From: Fistulifera solaris
Taxonomy: Eukaryota > Bacillariophyta > Bacillariophyceae > Naviculales > Stauroneidaceae
Assembly: GCA_030295235.1 (NCBI GenBank)
Contig: AP026125.1
Location: 496,001 to 560,000 of the forward strand
Direction of reading: 5' to 3'
DNA length: 64,000 nucleotides
Below, in pieces: positions 21,722-31,927 of this stretch. Every line of letters begins with the position of its first letter. Within the stretch, counting starts at the first letter, position 1. The position numbers and the translations under genes are program-made. The notes beneath the pieces are model-generated. The model searched no databases. It saw only the letters and a program-made list of their open reading frames with translations, and was not told the DNA's origin.

Positions 21722-23334
21722 ATGGATTCTAGCGATTCGTCTTTGTCGACCGACAAAAGAAGCGACGGAAGTCATCAAAGAGTCGAAAGCGGGAGGAGCG
21801 CAAGCCGTGGAAGAGGCGACGATCAGATTACGACGATGATTCTACTTCTTCCAGTGACGATGACAGTTCCTATCGAAGATACCGAAAGAGAGAGAGAAAA
21901 GAGCGAAAGAAACACAAGAAGGACAAAAAGAAAGTGAAGAAAGAAAAGAAGAGGGCTAGTAGAGACGAAGACGACTCCAGCTGTGGGGAGTCCGACCCTT
22001 TACACAGAAATTATGAGCTAGCGGATGCTCTTTTGAACATGCTGGAAGGCCACCCTGCGCTAGTTGAAGACTTTCCTATTATGTTGATTCGATTAGCAAG
22101 CGGAACTACATTTGATCTGAGCCAAATGTCGGACCAAGATGCCGCCCATTGCCTTGCACAAGTCTTCACCAAGTTACAACCATTCGGCGTGACGAAAGAT
22201 CATGCCGGTGCCTGGTGTTGGGAAGGAGGCAGTCGCTCATCGAATCCTACTCACAACGAGCAAATCGTTCTGGTGAAGCTGGTACGCGCCATGTTGGATC
22301 AAATAGGTTTCACTATGCAGGCAATTGAGCGTCACGATAATCCGGATATTCCTTCCGCCGCCGAAAGGGTTCAGACCAACAACACAACGGAAGAGATAAC
22401 TTACATGACAGCAGGTACATTACGAGAATTTAAGCCAGAACTGGCGCAGGAGCTAGCGGGCCTGTGTCGAATGATATTAGACGGGGAAAGTATTGCTCTG
22501 GATGGTCTCGAGGATGATCGTCTTCGCAACGCTCTTGAGTATATTTTCAAGGAATGCGGACTAGAGAAATTAGAGATGGAAAATGACGACAAAGAAGACG
22601 ACGACAGTGTTGCATTTGGTTATGGTCTCCCACAGGCTGCTAACGAAGAGTCAAAAGCGAGAATACGTTGTGTGATGCAAACCTGCGAGGAAACAGCGCA
22701 AAAACCTATTGTTAAAGGCCCTTTGAAGCCACCGAGTTCCTACACAAACCAGGTGGATGCCCTCTATGATAATTCCGGGTCTTCCGACGAAGAAGGTCCT
22801 GCCATGGTAGGATCCGCACGACAAAACAAGGGTCTATCAAAAGACCTCGTGGCCGCCCAAGCCGCTTTACGCAGTCGCCAGCTCGCGAATGCAAAACAAG
22901 GCATTGATGTCTCCACCGCGGAAGCAATGGAGGGACAATCACGAGAAGAATGGATGGTCGTACCGGGTAAACAATTCGATTTTTTAAGCGCCGTCAAGGC
23001 GGGCAAACCTATGACAAGTCGAAAATTCGGCGCCCAAAGCAAAGTAGATTTAGCAAAGCAAGGCGAATCGATTCATCCGTCGATACAAGCCGAGATCCAG
23101 GCCATCAAAGAAGCCCACGAAGAGTCGCGTGGTCCTTCACTGATGGAGCAGCATCGGGAGAGAAAGTTACAAGAACAGGCAGAAGCAGCCGCTTCTGGAA
23201 AGAGCGAGTCTTGGAAATGGAATCGCGAAAAAGATCTCGATTCGGGAAGACGTGTCGACAAAGACGCCTTGGGTATGATTCTGGGTAGTGCTGGCACTGA
23301 ATTGAAGTCCAAATTTCACGGCGGCTTTGGTTGA
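21722..23334 (+). CDS. GPALPP1-like protein (DUF3752 C-terminal domain)
   Basis: About 537 residues. The N-terminus (MDSSDSSLSTDKKKRRKSS after repair) is basic and Ser/Asp-rich, like splicing-associated proteins. A predicted globular part of about 130 residues follows (NYELADALLNMLEGHPALVEDF, AWCWEGGSRSSNPTHNEQ) that I do not recognise. The C-terminal 150 residues match DUF3752: SREEWMVVPGKQFDFL, SWKWNREKDLDSGRRVDKDALGMIL and ELKSKFHGGF. The Gly-Pro motif appears as DEEGPAMVG. The family is nuclear and poorly characterised. The frame breaks at the A-run 21755-21758: one extra A joins the ATG frame to the long ORF. Confidence 0.72.
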
Positions 23335-23367
23335 TGCGGCATCACATGTTAAGAAAAATCATTCCAT

Positions 23368-24132
23368 TTAAATTGTCACAACTCTTCGTTTCGCCCGTCT
23401 TTTTCTCTCAATAGGTTTCTCAGCTTTCTCTTGCAAATCTTTGAAGTATTCGCTCAGCATCTTATCTACTTCATCGTCCCGCCCCTTACGATACCCCGCT
23501 AAAAATTCAGCGACGCAATCTGACGCGAGGCGCATCATATCCCTCGCGAACTCTTTCAAATCTTCCGTGGATCGTATTCCGGTTCGATCTTCGACTTGTT
23601 TTCGCAATGTATCCGCTTCCTCCCTAAGAAATGTAACATTCCGTTTCACGTTTTTCTGTATTTTCTTTCCCGTCTTTTCAATTTCTGTCTCTTCTAGTTC
23701 GTCTGATTTAACTACTTCATCGACTTTTGTTGCGGTCTTTTCCGGTTTGTCTTCGACCAGAAATCCACTGGAAGTAAAAAATCCTTTCCATGTACTTTTG
23801 TATTCCACCCACGCCATGGAAAATGTTTTGTGAAAGGAGGCAAAGCTGTCAAAGCCTCGACTGGTGCGGGCGTAAGGATTCGGTTCGTCTTTGTACGGAT
23901 TCGGAAACAAGATATCGGCTACCGTCCGGGTATCCACTGCGTCATCTTGATTGTCGTAGAAAGCAGTTGTCTTGGAAAGCTTGTTCTGTCGCCGGAATTG
24001 CTGGAGTTCACGTCGACGTCGGGCTCTACCGGAAGTGTAACTAAAGAACGACGGTGACGATGAAAAGCAGCGGTAACCGCGAGAAATCAACGATTTTGGA
24101 ACAGCGTAAGTGGAAGCAAAGAGGGGCATCAT
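23368..24132 (-). CDS. Unknown protein with mitochondrial-type presequence and coiled coil
   Basis: Intact, 254 residues. The N-terminus MMPLFASTYAVPKSLISRGY is followed by RCFSSSPSFF, a typical mitochondrial presequence end, and an Arg-rich stretch. The middle has FDSFASFHKTFSMAWVEYKSTWKGFF, possibly amphipathic. The rest is charged helix (KKIQKNVKRNVTFLREEADTLRKQVEDRTGI), then FARDMMRLASDCVAEFLAGYRKG and a very basic tail. I do not recognise a family. It shares a 420-bp divergent promoter region with the ADP-ribosylglycohydrolase gene. Confidence 0.7.
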   Translation of the reverse strand: MMPLFASTYAVPKSLISRGYRCFSSSPSFFSYTSGRARRRRELQQFRRQNKLSKTTAFYDNQDDAVDTRTVADILFPNPYKDEPNPYARTSRGFDSFASFHKTFSMAWVEYKSTWKGFFTSSGFLVEDKPEKTATKVDEVVKSDELEETEIEKTGKKIQKNVKRNVTFLREEADTLRKQVEDRTGIRSTEDLKEFARDMMRLASDCVAEFLAGYRKGRDDEVDKMLSEYFKDLQEKAEKPIERKRRAKRRVVTI

Positions 24133-24553
24133 TTTAGACTCAAAACATTGATCAGTAAATATCGAAAGCTGAAAGTAAATAAATTATAGTCTTCTGAAAT
24201 AGGGCTGCGCGATCAATGCGATGTGCGATGAAACGCATAAACGTGCGAAATGATGGTTCTACATCACATTTTTTATTAAAGATGAGGTTATGTGTATGGC
24301 GTATGGAGTCAATATGAAAGTGACGTCATGATTGTTCGCTGTAGCTGTAGCTGTAGCAACAGCTTCTGTCTGATCGATACTCTCAAAGCTTTTCCGCAAA
24401 AAGATCCAAACCGTTCTTTTTCATTTTCCATCAAGCTCGTTCGATCGAATGCTCACAAAAAGCATCGCAAACACCTACCTCAGAACTGAAGAAAAAGGCC
24501 GCCCGAATACTCATAATATCATCAACTGAAGCCAGTATCTACATCCAGGAATA
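24133..24553. other. Divergent promoter region
   Basis: 421 bp between two divergent starts. It contains a perfect CRE palindrome TGACGTCA at 24321-24328 and three CTGTAG repeats at 24337-24354. No ORF is convincing. Confidence 0.6.
24321..24328. promoter_or_regulatory. CRE-type bZIP site TGACGTCA
   Basis: Perfect 8-bp palindrome in the divergent promoter. Diatom CO2/cAMP-responsive elements contain TGACGT, so this is a plausible bZIP site. Function is inferred. Confidence 0.45.
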
Positions 24554-25847
24554 ATGAAACCGCTCATCACCGACCGAATCAAAGGATCACTGCTGGGCTG
24601 GGTCGTCGGAGATGCCTTGGCCGTCCCTGTGCACTGGTATTACAGCCCCGCTAAAATGCGAGCCGATTATGGCCACTTGAATGCGATCGTAGCACCGCTC
24701 CCCACACACCCAGAAAGCATGGTGCAGGGTATGTCCTACACGGGGACGATTGATATTATGCATGATAAGGCTAAATATTATGAAGGAAATGCCATCAGTG
24801 ATGCCTCCAAAGAAAAAGAGGAGTCTCTTCGCGACGATCATGGTAACTTCGTGGGAGTTGCTCAAGAAGAGCGAGTGCACTATCATAAATCTTTGTCGAA
24901 AGGTCAGAATACAGCAAATCTTTGTCTAGGTCGACTTGCCGCGAGATATCTGGCAAATGTCAACAAGGGTGGAGCCGATGGCTACGACCCAGATGAGTTT
25001 TTAGGCGAGGTTTACAAATACATGACCACGCCTCCTCCTTCCACACCGGATCCAGCGCAATTGATTGCTCACAACGATACGTATTTGGATGTCTACTTGC
25101 GCGGTATGTTCGCCAAGGCATCGCAAAAGGACGACCATTCACTTCATGATTGTGCCCTTTCCCAACGGGAGACGTGGAGTATTGGTTCTTTGGATGGGGT
25201 TGTCATGACGTTGCCCATCGTGGCCGCTTATTGCCGTGAACCCGAATCCTACGTGATCGGAAGAGCCATCGAACATCACATGCTGACCCACCGGTCCGTC
25301 ACACTCACCGCGGTCGTTTCGGTGCTAGTGCCGTTACTCTTGGACCTGTTTCGTGGTGCGGATCTGCGTTCCGCCTTGGATGAAGCCATGTTGAAGATGC
25401 GTCCTCCTAAAATGTCTGGCCGGGAGCAGAGCGACTCGTATGTTCAACATAAAGGCCCGGGAAACATTCCCAAGCTCGAAAAGTGGAAGCAACACATGGT
25501 ACTAGCCGACGAAACAACGAAAGATTTGGTTCACCGGATGCTCGGTTGTGACGATGAGGATGTAGCGGGTTGGGGTGATCGTGACCACTCGAGACTTTCC
25601 ACCGCATGCTATTGTGAACAGGCCTTTACGGTAGTTCTTTATCTGGCGTATAAGTATGCTGACAATCCCAAGAAAGCACTACTACAAAACACAAAGCTGG
25701 GGAGGACATTCGACGGCCCGAGGCGCTATTTTAGGTGCTATATTGGGAGCAGCACATGGTTCGGAAGCGGTCCCATTCGTGCAAGATCTGGCAGCTCCGA
25801 ATGTAGTAGAACAAGAGATTGATGCTTTGATTGGCACATTTTCGTGA
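24554..25847 (+). CDS. ADP-ribosylglycohydrolase family protein
   Basis: About 430 residues. The N-terminus has the family start DRIKGSLLGWVVGDALAVPVHW, with the metal-binding Asp of GDALA. The conserved middle includes LSQRETWSIGSLDGVVMTLPI, and the C-terminal helix bundle has STACYCEQAFTVVLYLAYKYADN. These enzymes remove ADP-ribose from proteins or small molecules using Mg2+. The metal residues of the last motif sit in a shifted frame: the main frame goes bad at KLGRTFDGP, while the next frame reads GGHSTARGAILGAILGAAHG and ends at 25847. The break is in GGGGAGGACAT (about 25698-25706), where one base too many best explains it. Confidence 0.82.
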
Positions 25848-26179
25848 AGCTTAAAGGAAGATCGAACAAAATTGTAACATGTGTAAAGGGTGTTAACTAG
25901 ATTAGAAAAGAGCTGTGAGACAATCTTTTGTTTTCGACGGAAATTTGCCAAGACTCCTGAGTCCCGAGTACGTGAAACGTATGAGATTGACGTCATCCTC
26001 TCTTCACGGCACATTATGCGTCGCGCTATTTGTAAAAAGCGCCACCGCTCGTCAAACGAACACATCACACTCTCGTAACATTCGACATCAATGGCGGCGA
26101 TAGCTTGTTCATCATTATTGTATCGATCGAAGCTTACAACTCTTACCGTTTCTGCTAGCAAAGCTTGCTTATAACAACC
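25848..26179. other. GpsA promoter region
   Basis: 332 bp with no supported ORF. It carries a CRE palindrome TGACGTCA at 25988-25995, about 190 bp upstream of the GpsA start. Confidence 0.6.
25988..25995. promoter_or_regulatory. CRE-type bZIP site TGACGTCA
   Basis: Perfect palindrome upstream of the plastid glycerol-3-phosphate dehydrogenase gene. Its regulatory role is inferred from the diatom CO2/light-responsive elements. Confidence 0.45.
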
Positions 26180-27436
26180 ATGGGCTTGTACAGCGTGTTC
26201 TCGCTACTGATTGCTCTTCACCCCTTCCTTTACCATGGCGTCAATGCATTTGTACAGCGATCGGATTTAATATCCACTCGTTTGTCGACGACAGCATTCA
26301 CCCGATCATCGCTGCAGATGCAAGCCAACAGTCCTCCTCCTTATCCGGTCCGTATCGCCGTTATGGGCGGCGGCAATTTTGGATTAGCGCTGAGCTCGAT
26401 CAGTGCACGCAAAGGCTTTCCCACTACCATTTTAGTGCGCGAGCAGGAAATTGCCGATAGCATCAATACGAATCACACGCATCCACGGTACATGCGAGAC
26501 GTGAAATTTCCGCCGACACTGCGCGCTACGACCAATCCACAAGACTGTTTGCCGGATGCCACGTATATTGTGCACGCGGTGCCGGTGCAGTACAGTCGCA
26601 AGTTTCTGAACAGTGTCAAAGAATATATTCCTCCGGGTACGCCAGTTTTGAGTGGTTCGAAAGGAATTGAAACATCCAGCTTGGGATTCATGGCGGATAT
26701 TTTGAAAGAAACATTGGGGGAAGAGAGACCGTACGCCTTTTTATCCGGACCGTCCTTTGCTCGTGAGATATGCGACGGAGTTGCCACTGCTGTCGTCATT
26801 GCGTCAGAGGACTTGCTCCTGGCCAGAGACTTGGCTACGTTGCTCAGTGACGGAAACTTCCGCGTGTTTACGTCGAGAGATGTCATTGGCGTGGAAATTG
26901 GCGGAGCAGTCAAGAACGTGATTGCCTTGGCCGCTGGTATGTGTGAAGGCCTGGGTTTAGGGACGAATGCCATGAGTGGCCTAGTGACACGGGGCTGTGG
27001 TGAAATGCGAAGGTTAGGACTGACTTTGGGTGCTCGACCTAGCACAATCGCTGGATTATCTGGTAAGGAAGTAGATCGATTACGACTTTGTCATGAGACA
27101 TTATCTTACAGTGCTTGATTGTTTGCAGGTGTCGGCGACACATTTGGGACTTGCTTTGGTCCCTTGTCTCGCAATCGGCAGTTCGGCTATCGGTTAGGGA
27201 AAGGTGAAACGATGGAAGAAATCTTGGCTTCGTCATCCGAAGTTGCAGAGGGTGTAGACACGTCCATTGCGCTTGTTAATTTTATCAAACAAAATTGCAA
27301 GGGATACCGACTGGATTTGAAATACCCGATTTTATTTGGCGTTGCGGATATTCTCCAAGGCAAGCTAACACCACTCGATGGGTTGAAAGGTATTATGAAT
27401 ATGCCTTTCTTAATGGAGAATTTTGACGAAAGATAG
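26180..27436 (+). CDS. gpsA: NAD(P)-dependent glycerol-3-phosphate dehydrogenase, plastid-targeted
   Basis: Exons 26180-27062 and 27129-27436 are separated by a 66-nt intron, giving about 396 residues and no frame breaks. Signal peptide MGLYSVFSLLIALHPFLYHG ends at VNA-FVQR, an ASAFAP-type plastid cleavage site. The Rossmann motif is VMGGGNFGLAL. Family motifs are LSGSKGIE, FLSGPSFAREI, catalytic-Lys GAVKNVIALAAGM, and the C-terminal GVGDTFGTCFGPLSRNRQFGYRLG read across the splice. The enzyme reduces dihydroxyacetone phosphate to glycerol-3-phosphate, feeding plastid glycerolipid synthesis. A cytosolic form is less likely given the bipartite presequence. Confidence 0.93.
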
Positions 27437-27524
27437 TGATGCAATCGGAAAGACTGCTTACAAACACACTTCTTTCAGTAGATTTAAATTATCCAAGGCT
27501 AGCATTTCTTATGTGTAGTGAGTA

Positions 27525-28093
27525 TCAATAGCTACTATACGTGAAAGGGACAGGTGGCCATTTCGGCGGATCGTAACCCTTCCCTCCAATAGGAGAACAC
27601 CGCAATAACCTCCAAGCAATCAGTATAACTCCTTTCTCTGGCCCAAATCGTTCAATGGCCTGCACGCCGTATTGCGAGCAAGTAGGAACGAAACGACAAG
27701 CGGGTGGAAGGAGCGGTGAAATGAAACTTTTGTAAACGCCCAAAACGGATATCATGGCAGTGGAGGTCATATTCTTTTGGCGTTTGTCGCTCTCTCCTTT
27801 CGATGCATCATCTTCTGGTACGGACTCGTCGGATTCCGTGTAAAATCTATTCCTCGCCACATGGGGGCATTGTGATGCAGCACGAGCCATCACAGCACCC
27901 AAAGTAGCCACAGTAACCAAAGTGTTTTTTTGCAAAATCCTTTTGTAATGGTTAAACCAAGCAAAGCGTGCTTTCCCCGAGAAACATCGTGTCGAAAAAG
28001 CACCGGCCACGGAGTGCACACCTGACAGCCTTCCGCAAGCCACAGCAGTGCATTGCAGAGCATTACGAAGATTGTTAAGCGCATAGCTCCCAT
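27525..28093 (-). CDS. YidD-like membrane protein insertion efficiency factor, plastid-targeted
   Basis: About 189 residues. The ATG at 28093 opens a signal peptide (MGAMRLTIFVMLCNALLWLA) in one frame. The next frame continues with VHSVAGAFSTRCFSGKARF, whose GA-FST is an ASAFAP plastid site, and runs to the stop. One missing base near 28030-28040 joins them. The C-terminus is the YidD domain: GVYKSFISPLLPPACRFVPTCSQYGVQAI, then RLLRCSPIGGKGYDP, with all conserved Cys and Pro positions. Bacterial YidD is encoded next to yidC and assists membrane protein insertion. A plastid role alongside Alb3/YidC is the obvious inference. Confidence 0.85.
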
Positions 28094-28224
28094 GCTATTC
28101 TTGCTAAGAGATAGTTCGGCAAAGAAAAGAAGCGTTCATAAGTAGCGTATGATGCTCACAACATAATCGCATCGATTATAATTGCAACAAAAACGAAATA
28201 CTGAGTAATACGGAGTAAAAATAA

Positions 28225-28263
28225 AAAGTTGCAATGTCTCGTGACTGAAATCGGCAGTCATGA
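28225..28263 (+). repeat. Short dispersed copy of the CAGTCATGA module
   Basis: Reads CTCGTGACTGAAATCGGCAGTCATGA, an inverted GACTG..CAGTC pair followed by ATGA as in satellite B. It lacks the AAAGTGT upstream part. Confidence 0.5.
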
Positions 28264-28470
28264 AAACGGACAATACTTATTTATTCGGTACTATAGTATA
28301 CTTTAACCTTGAGCTAAACGATCCGAGAGATTAAGCCTTTGACGAACCCAAAATATCCTACAAAAGAGCCCAACAATGCCATCCATAAACGATAGAGAAA
28401 ACAGAAGTTTTACAAAAATACGGACTTGAGACGCACAAGGGACAATAGAAAGTGGGGCCTTGAGTTAGTT

Positions 28471-28532
28471 TACGCGTGACTGAGTTGGAATTCAGTCGTG
28501 ATAAAAAAAGTAGGCTACATTTTGGATCACAG
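28471..28532 (-). repeat. Dispersed copy of the satellite core module (inverted)
   Basis: On the minus strand it reads CCAAAATGTAGCCTAC, then TCACGACTGAATTCC and CTCAGTCACG. These are the same ordered words as AAAGTGT..TTAC..CACGACTG..CAGTCA in the two satellites. Confidence 0.6.
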
Positions 28533-28677
28533 TGCATTTCGTACGCGGCAAAAAAATGGCGGGAAATAAAAGAAGGCGGATCGAATCGAATGAATGTCAA
28601 CGACGAGTGTTATAATAAAAATATCATTTATAAATACAATTGGGGATATCGTTACGAAGAAAACTGTTATCAGTTCA

Positions 28678-29661
28678 ATGTTTTCTGCTGCTTTCAATCA
28701 CCAGACGGTGATTTCCGGCACCAGGCTTTGTTGTCGCAACCTGTCGACCAAGCCCCTCCGAGCGTATCCGGTGTACACTGTCTACGGTGCTGATTGCTAC
28801 TTCAACCTCAAAGTAATTTTACCCAAGTTTCGGACACGCAACAATGTGCTCTCAACGGATGGCTTTTCGCAATATGGCAGTCTACTTTTGAATGGGTCCT
28901 CGCGGAAGCGACGGTAAGTTCGGCTTACTGTCGATCCGCTTTTCGAATCAATGCTTCGGCTAGATCTCACTTTTAAATTGTCTCACTGAATATATATATA
29001 TGTACAGGAAAAGGCATTCCCGATAAAAGTCTACGTTTCGCTCTTGCTCCCCAAGAGGCTGGATTGCTGATCGATCAGCAACGGAATGAAACGGTCGAAT
29101 TTTCGCGGACCGGCTTTCCCCCGAATGTCGTCGACAAAGTCTTTCGGGTCAGTCCACACGAAGCCGGGGCCTTCCAATTTTTGATCGATTATGAAAATGA
29201 AGGCCGTGGTGGTCAGAGTCCCTCGGATCGTCCCGACTTGGAAGGTATAGCTCCGCTCGGAATCGTGCTTCAGCGCGGCGAGTACGTGGTTCTCCGCGAG
29301 CTGATGCGGAATTCAATTCCCACGATAGCCAACTGGGACTATATGCTGAAAATGCAAGTCGAATCTGCAATCACTGAAGCTTCCAAAAGTCCTTTCCAGA
29401 CGATAGCTCGCCGTATGAAGTGCCTTTTTAGTTGGGTGACAAAAATAATGAAATACTTCAATGTCGCGTTTTACTCGCAATGCTTCTTTTCAATATTTTC
29501 AGATCTATCATTACCATCTGTTTGTTGCGCGATTTGTAAAATATATCAGAATTTTCATAAAAAGCTAATAGTATGGAGTAGTTCCTTTTATTCAATTCTT
29601 CTTCTCGTTCTAGTTTCTAGAAATCGTCGAAACCCGATGCGATACTGAGCGGAGATACTAA
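28678..29661 (+). CDS. Whirly-family ssDNA-binding protein, organelle-targeted
   Basis: Exon 1 (28678-28913) encodes a presequence (MFSAAFNHQ to CCRNLSTKP) and the first Whirly strands (YTVYGADCYFNLKVILPKFR). Exon 2 (29008-29412) has the family core SLRFALAPQEAGLLI and ends with GEYVVLRELMRNSIPTIANWD. A third exon 29621-29661 is suggested by GTATGA..TTCTAG borders but is uncertain. Whirly proteins bind single-stranded DNA in plastids and mitochondria and stabilise organelle genomes. Exon 1 and exon 2 do not join in frame. A frame change near 28885 gives SLLLEWVLAEA, closer to the family than SLLLNGSSRKR, but a further one-base discrepancy remains at the junction. ATG 28594 is an alternative start. 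Confidence 0.65.
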
Positions 29662-29829
29662 AATAGTAGAGACGACAAAGATTCAAGATATTCAACACGG
29701 GGGGAAGGAAGTTAAAATTGTGCCTCTCAGTACAAGTTTCTACGTGGAGCCTACGGCGAGGCAGAATTTTAACGTCGTCTCCGGGATTCTTCACGGTCAT
29801 CACAATACCTGGTAGGACGTGTGCTCGCG
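29662..29829. other. Open but unassigned exon-like stretch
   Basis: From 29621 to about 29816 one frame is open and protein-like (DTKIVETTKIQDIQHGG, KIVPLSTSFYVEPTARQNF). It could be a longer Whirly 3' exon or a 5' exon of the following MscS gene. I cannot decide which. Confidence 0.35.
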
Positions 29830-31363
29830 TGCCTCTTCGTTGCCTCAATAAAATGCCATCATCGTTTTATTACAACGCACGAACTTTTACAAAAAGCGTT
29901 CGTTGATTGCAAAGCAACATGCGAGAGAGATCTCAGCTGGGAATACCACAACAACAAGATGTGGAAAAGGGAGTCGCGTTCAAGTAATGAAGAAGGACAT
30001 CTTCTTTTGGCGGGCCAAATCATTTCACGGCTAGCTCGATTTTCCGAAATTTTCTCGCGTCGCAACGAAATTTTGGAAACTCTTGTAAATACAATTGAAA
30101 TGGGTGACTTGCTTGTACTTGTAGCGCTCGGGTGGCTTACTATTCCGGTTGTACGAGTCATTTATACATTTTATTACGCGCAGTACGACCAAGCAACGAA
30201 AGTGGTGTCTTTGAAGAAGCCTATCAACGTTCAACCCATCAAAACGGAAGATCAGCACGACGCTCCATCGTCACAAAACCCACAACAAGAGGCCACGGAC
30301 GTCTTTTTTCTCATCCACGCCATTTTACATCGCTAACTTGGCTACAGAAGTATTCCAGCGAGCTTGCCTTGTCTATTTAATCGATTGTCTGGTGATCGTT
30401 GCGGACATTGTCGACCCCCGGCTGGATATTGCGCATCACGAGCTGAGTCTCAAGTTTGCCAAAATAATATACTCTGTATGGGCTGCTACTCGACTGATGG
30501 CTTTCAAGAGATACTTACTTTGTTTGGCGGCCAAGCGTCCGGAGACAAAATTGGGCAAGGTTGGCCTCTACGATCGCATATTGGACATTTTGATTCTGTT
30601 CTGCCTCATTCTTGCGATATTGGACATAATTCACGTAGAAGTAGGCCCGGGATTGGCTTCTCTTTTTGCTTTTGGAGGCGTGGGAACGCTGGTTTTGACA
30701 CTGGCTTCGAAGGATCTGGCGCATCAACTTGTCTGTGGAGTGGTGGTGTCGACTTCGGAAAATTTTTATGTAGGCGACCATATTCGACTGGGTAATGATA
30801 CACGAGGAGCAATCGATTACATCGGATGGTTGTATACGGATGTTCGTGGTAAGTCAGTGGCAAGCGTTTGCAAATAACACGCTCCCTCATTTGGAGCAGC
30901 TTCTCATTCGCCATTCTGTCGTCTTGTCTATCAAGGATACGATGAAGTTACCACCCGCATACCAAATGAGCAGTTTGCAAATCGAAGAATATGTAATATT
31001 TCACGGCATAACCGTTGTCAAGTGAAGCAGTTGCTTCGTGTGAAACATTCCGATTACAAGAAGATACCTGCTTTTTGCACCGACGTTTTGCAAGAAATTA
31101 AGCTTCAATGCCCGGAAGTGATAGCCGATGGATCCCGTCCTTTTCGAGCTTTCCTTAAGGATATCAAGAGTGACCATTTGTCTGTTGTAGTCGACGCTCG
31201 GTTCTACCTCCCCGCCATCGGGAAACGGTACGATAACAATCGAAACAAAGTATTGTTGATCATTTGCCAAGTTCTTGAAAAGCATGAAATTTCTTTGGCA
31301 ATACCGTCTTTTGCAGCTGGAAGCTTGGACGATGGGCAGCCAACGACCCTTCTAGACGATTGA
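29830..31363 (+). CDS. MscS-family mechanosensitive ion channel
   Basis: The 3' exon is 30936-31363 and the intron 30849-30935 (87 nt). The 5' end is uncertain: the frame is open upstream of the first ATG (29959), so an upstream exon may exist. Hydrophobic helices are at MGDLLVLVALGWLTIPVVRVIY, RACLVYLIDCLVIVADI and LILFCLILAILDI. The pore-lining helix and beta domain are GPGLASLFAFGGVGTLVLTLASKD, then VGDHIRLGN and TRIPNEQFANRRICNISR read across the splice. These channels open on membrane tension and release osmolytes. The frame breaks at the T-run 30306-30311: one T fewer gives DVFFSSTPFYIANLATEVFQ. The gene lies directly downstream of Whirly. Confidence 0.82.
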
Positions 31364-31614
31364 CGATTGAACAGCTTGTACACACTGTGTCATAAATACA
31401 ATCAATGTTTCGATTTAGGCTTCCTGCCTTTTGCTGTAAACAACTGCTAGTATTTGATGAACAAGTCAGCAATGAGCAACAACGGTACCGAAGGAGTTTT
31501 AGTTTGAGATGTGAATATTCGAATAGACAGGTGCCGTGATTGAACTAAATTCAATGCATGTACTTGTAAGCGTTTCGTCGTCTCTCGTCTCTCTAGAAAA
31601 AACCAAAAAGTAGC
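31364..31614. other. Spacer between MscS gene and tRNA
   Basis: About 250 bp, with no gene or repeat seen. Confidence 0.5.
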
Positions 31615-31703
31615 ACCGAATGTGGGGCTTGAACCCACGACCACACGATTTCACTAGGGATAAGTCTAAGAGTCGTGCGCTCTACCGACTGAGCAAATTC
31701 GGC
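31615..31703 (-). tRNA. tRNA-Lys (anticodon CTT) with a 17-nt intron
   Basis: Read on the minus strand. The acceptor GCCGAAT pairs with ATTCGGT, the D-arm is GCTC..GAGC, the anticodon stem CACGA/TCGTG, and the loop C-T-CTT-A. A 17-nt insertion follows base 37 (GACTTATCCCTAGTGAA). The variable loop is TGGTC and the T-arm GTGGG-TTCAAGC-CCCAC. The 72 mature bases plus 17 intron bases fill the 89-bp span exactly. The A box (GCTCAGTCGGTAG) and B box (GGGTTCAAGCC) are intact. CCA is not encoded, as expected for a nuclear gene. Confidence 0.95.
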
Positions 31704-31927
31704 TAATAATTTCGCACAACGAATTTATGCTACACAAACAAATAGATAATGAAAAGTGCAGAGCTAAAAAACACTTTGCTTGCTCAATGCGGCTACGTTG
31801 TGTTTACATCAGATAACACAAGTTTTCTTAGCTCATTAAAGTTCAGTGTGGAGCTCTTGTGTTACCGAGGGAACGTTTTCTTGAACCATCTCCACTTCCG
31901 CGGGGTGTGACTCATCGTATCTGGGCC

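Larger units (their letters stand above)
28094..28677. other. Divergent region between YidD-like and Whirly genes
   Basis: 584 bp, AT-rich. It contains two dispersed copies related to the satellite core module (28225-28263 and 28471-28532). No gene is supported. The 5' end of the Whirly ORF can be extended to an ATG at 28594. Confidence 0.55.
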
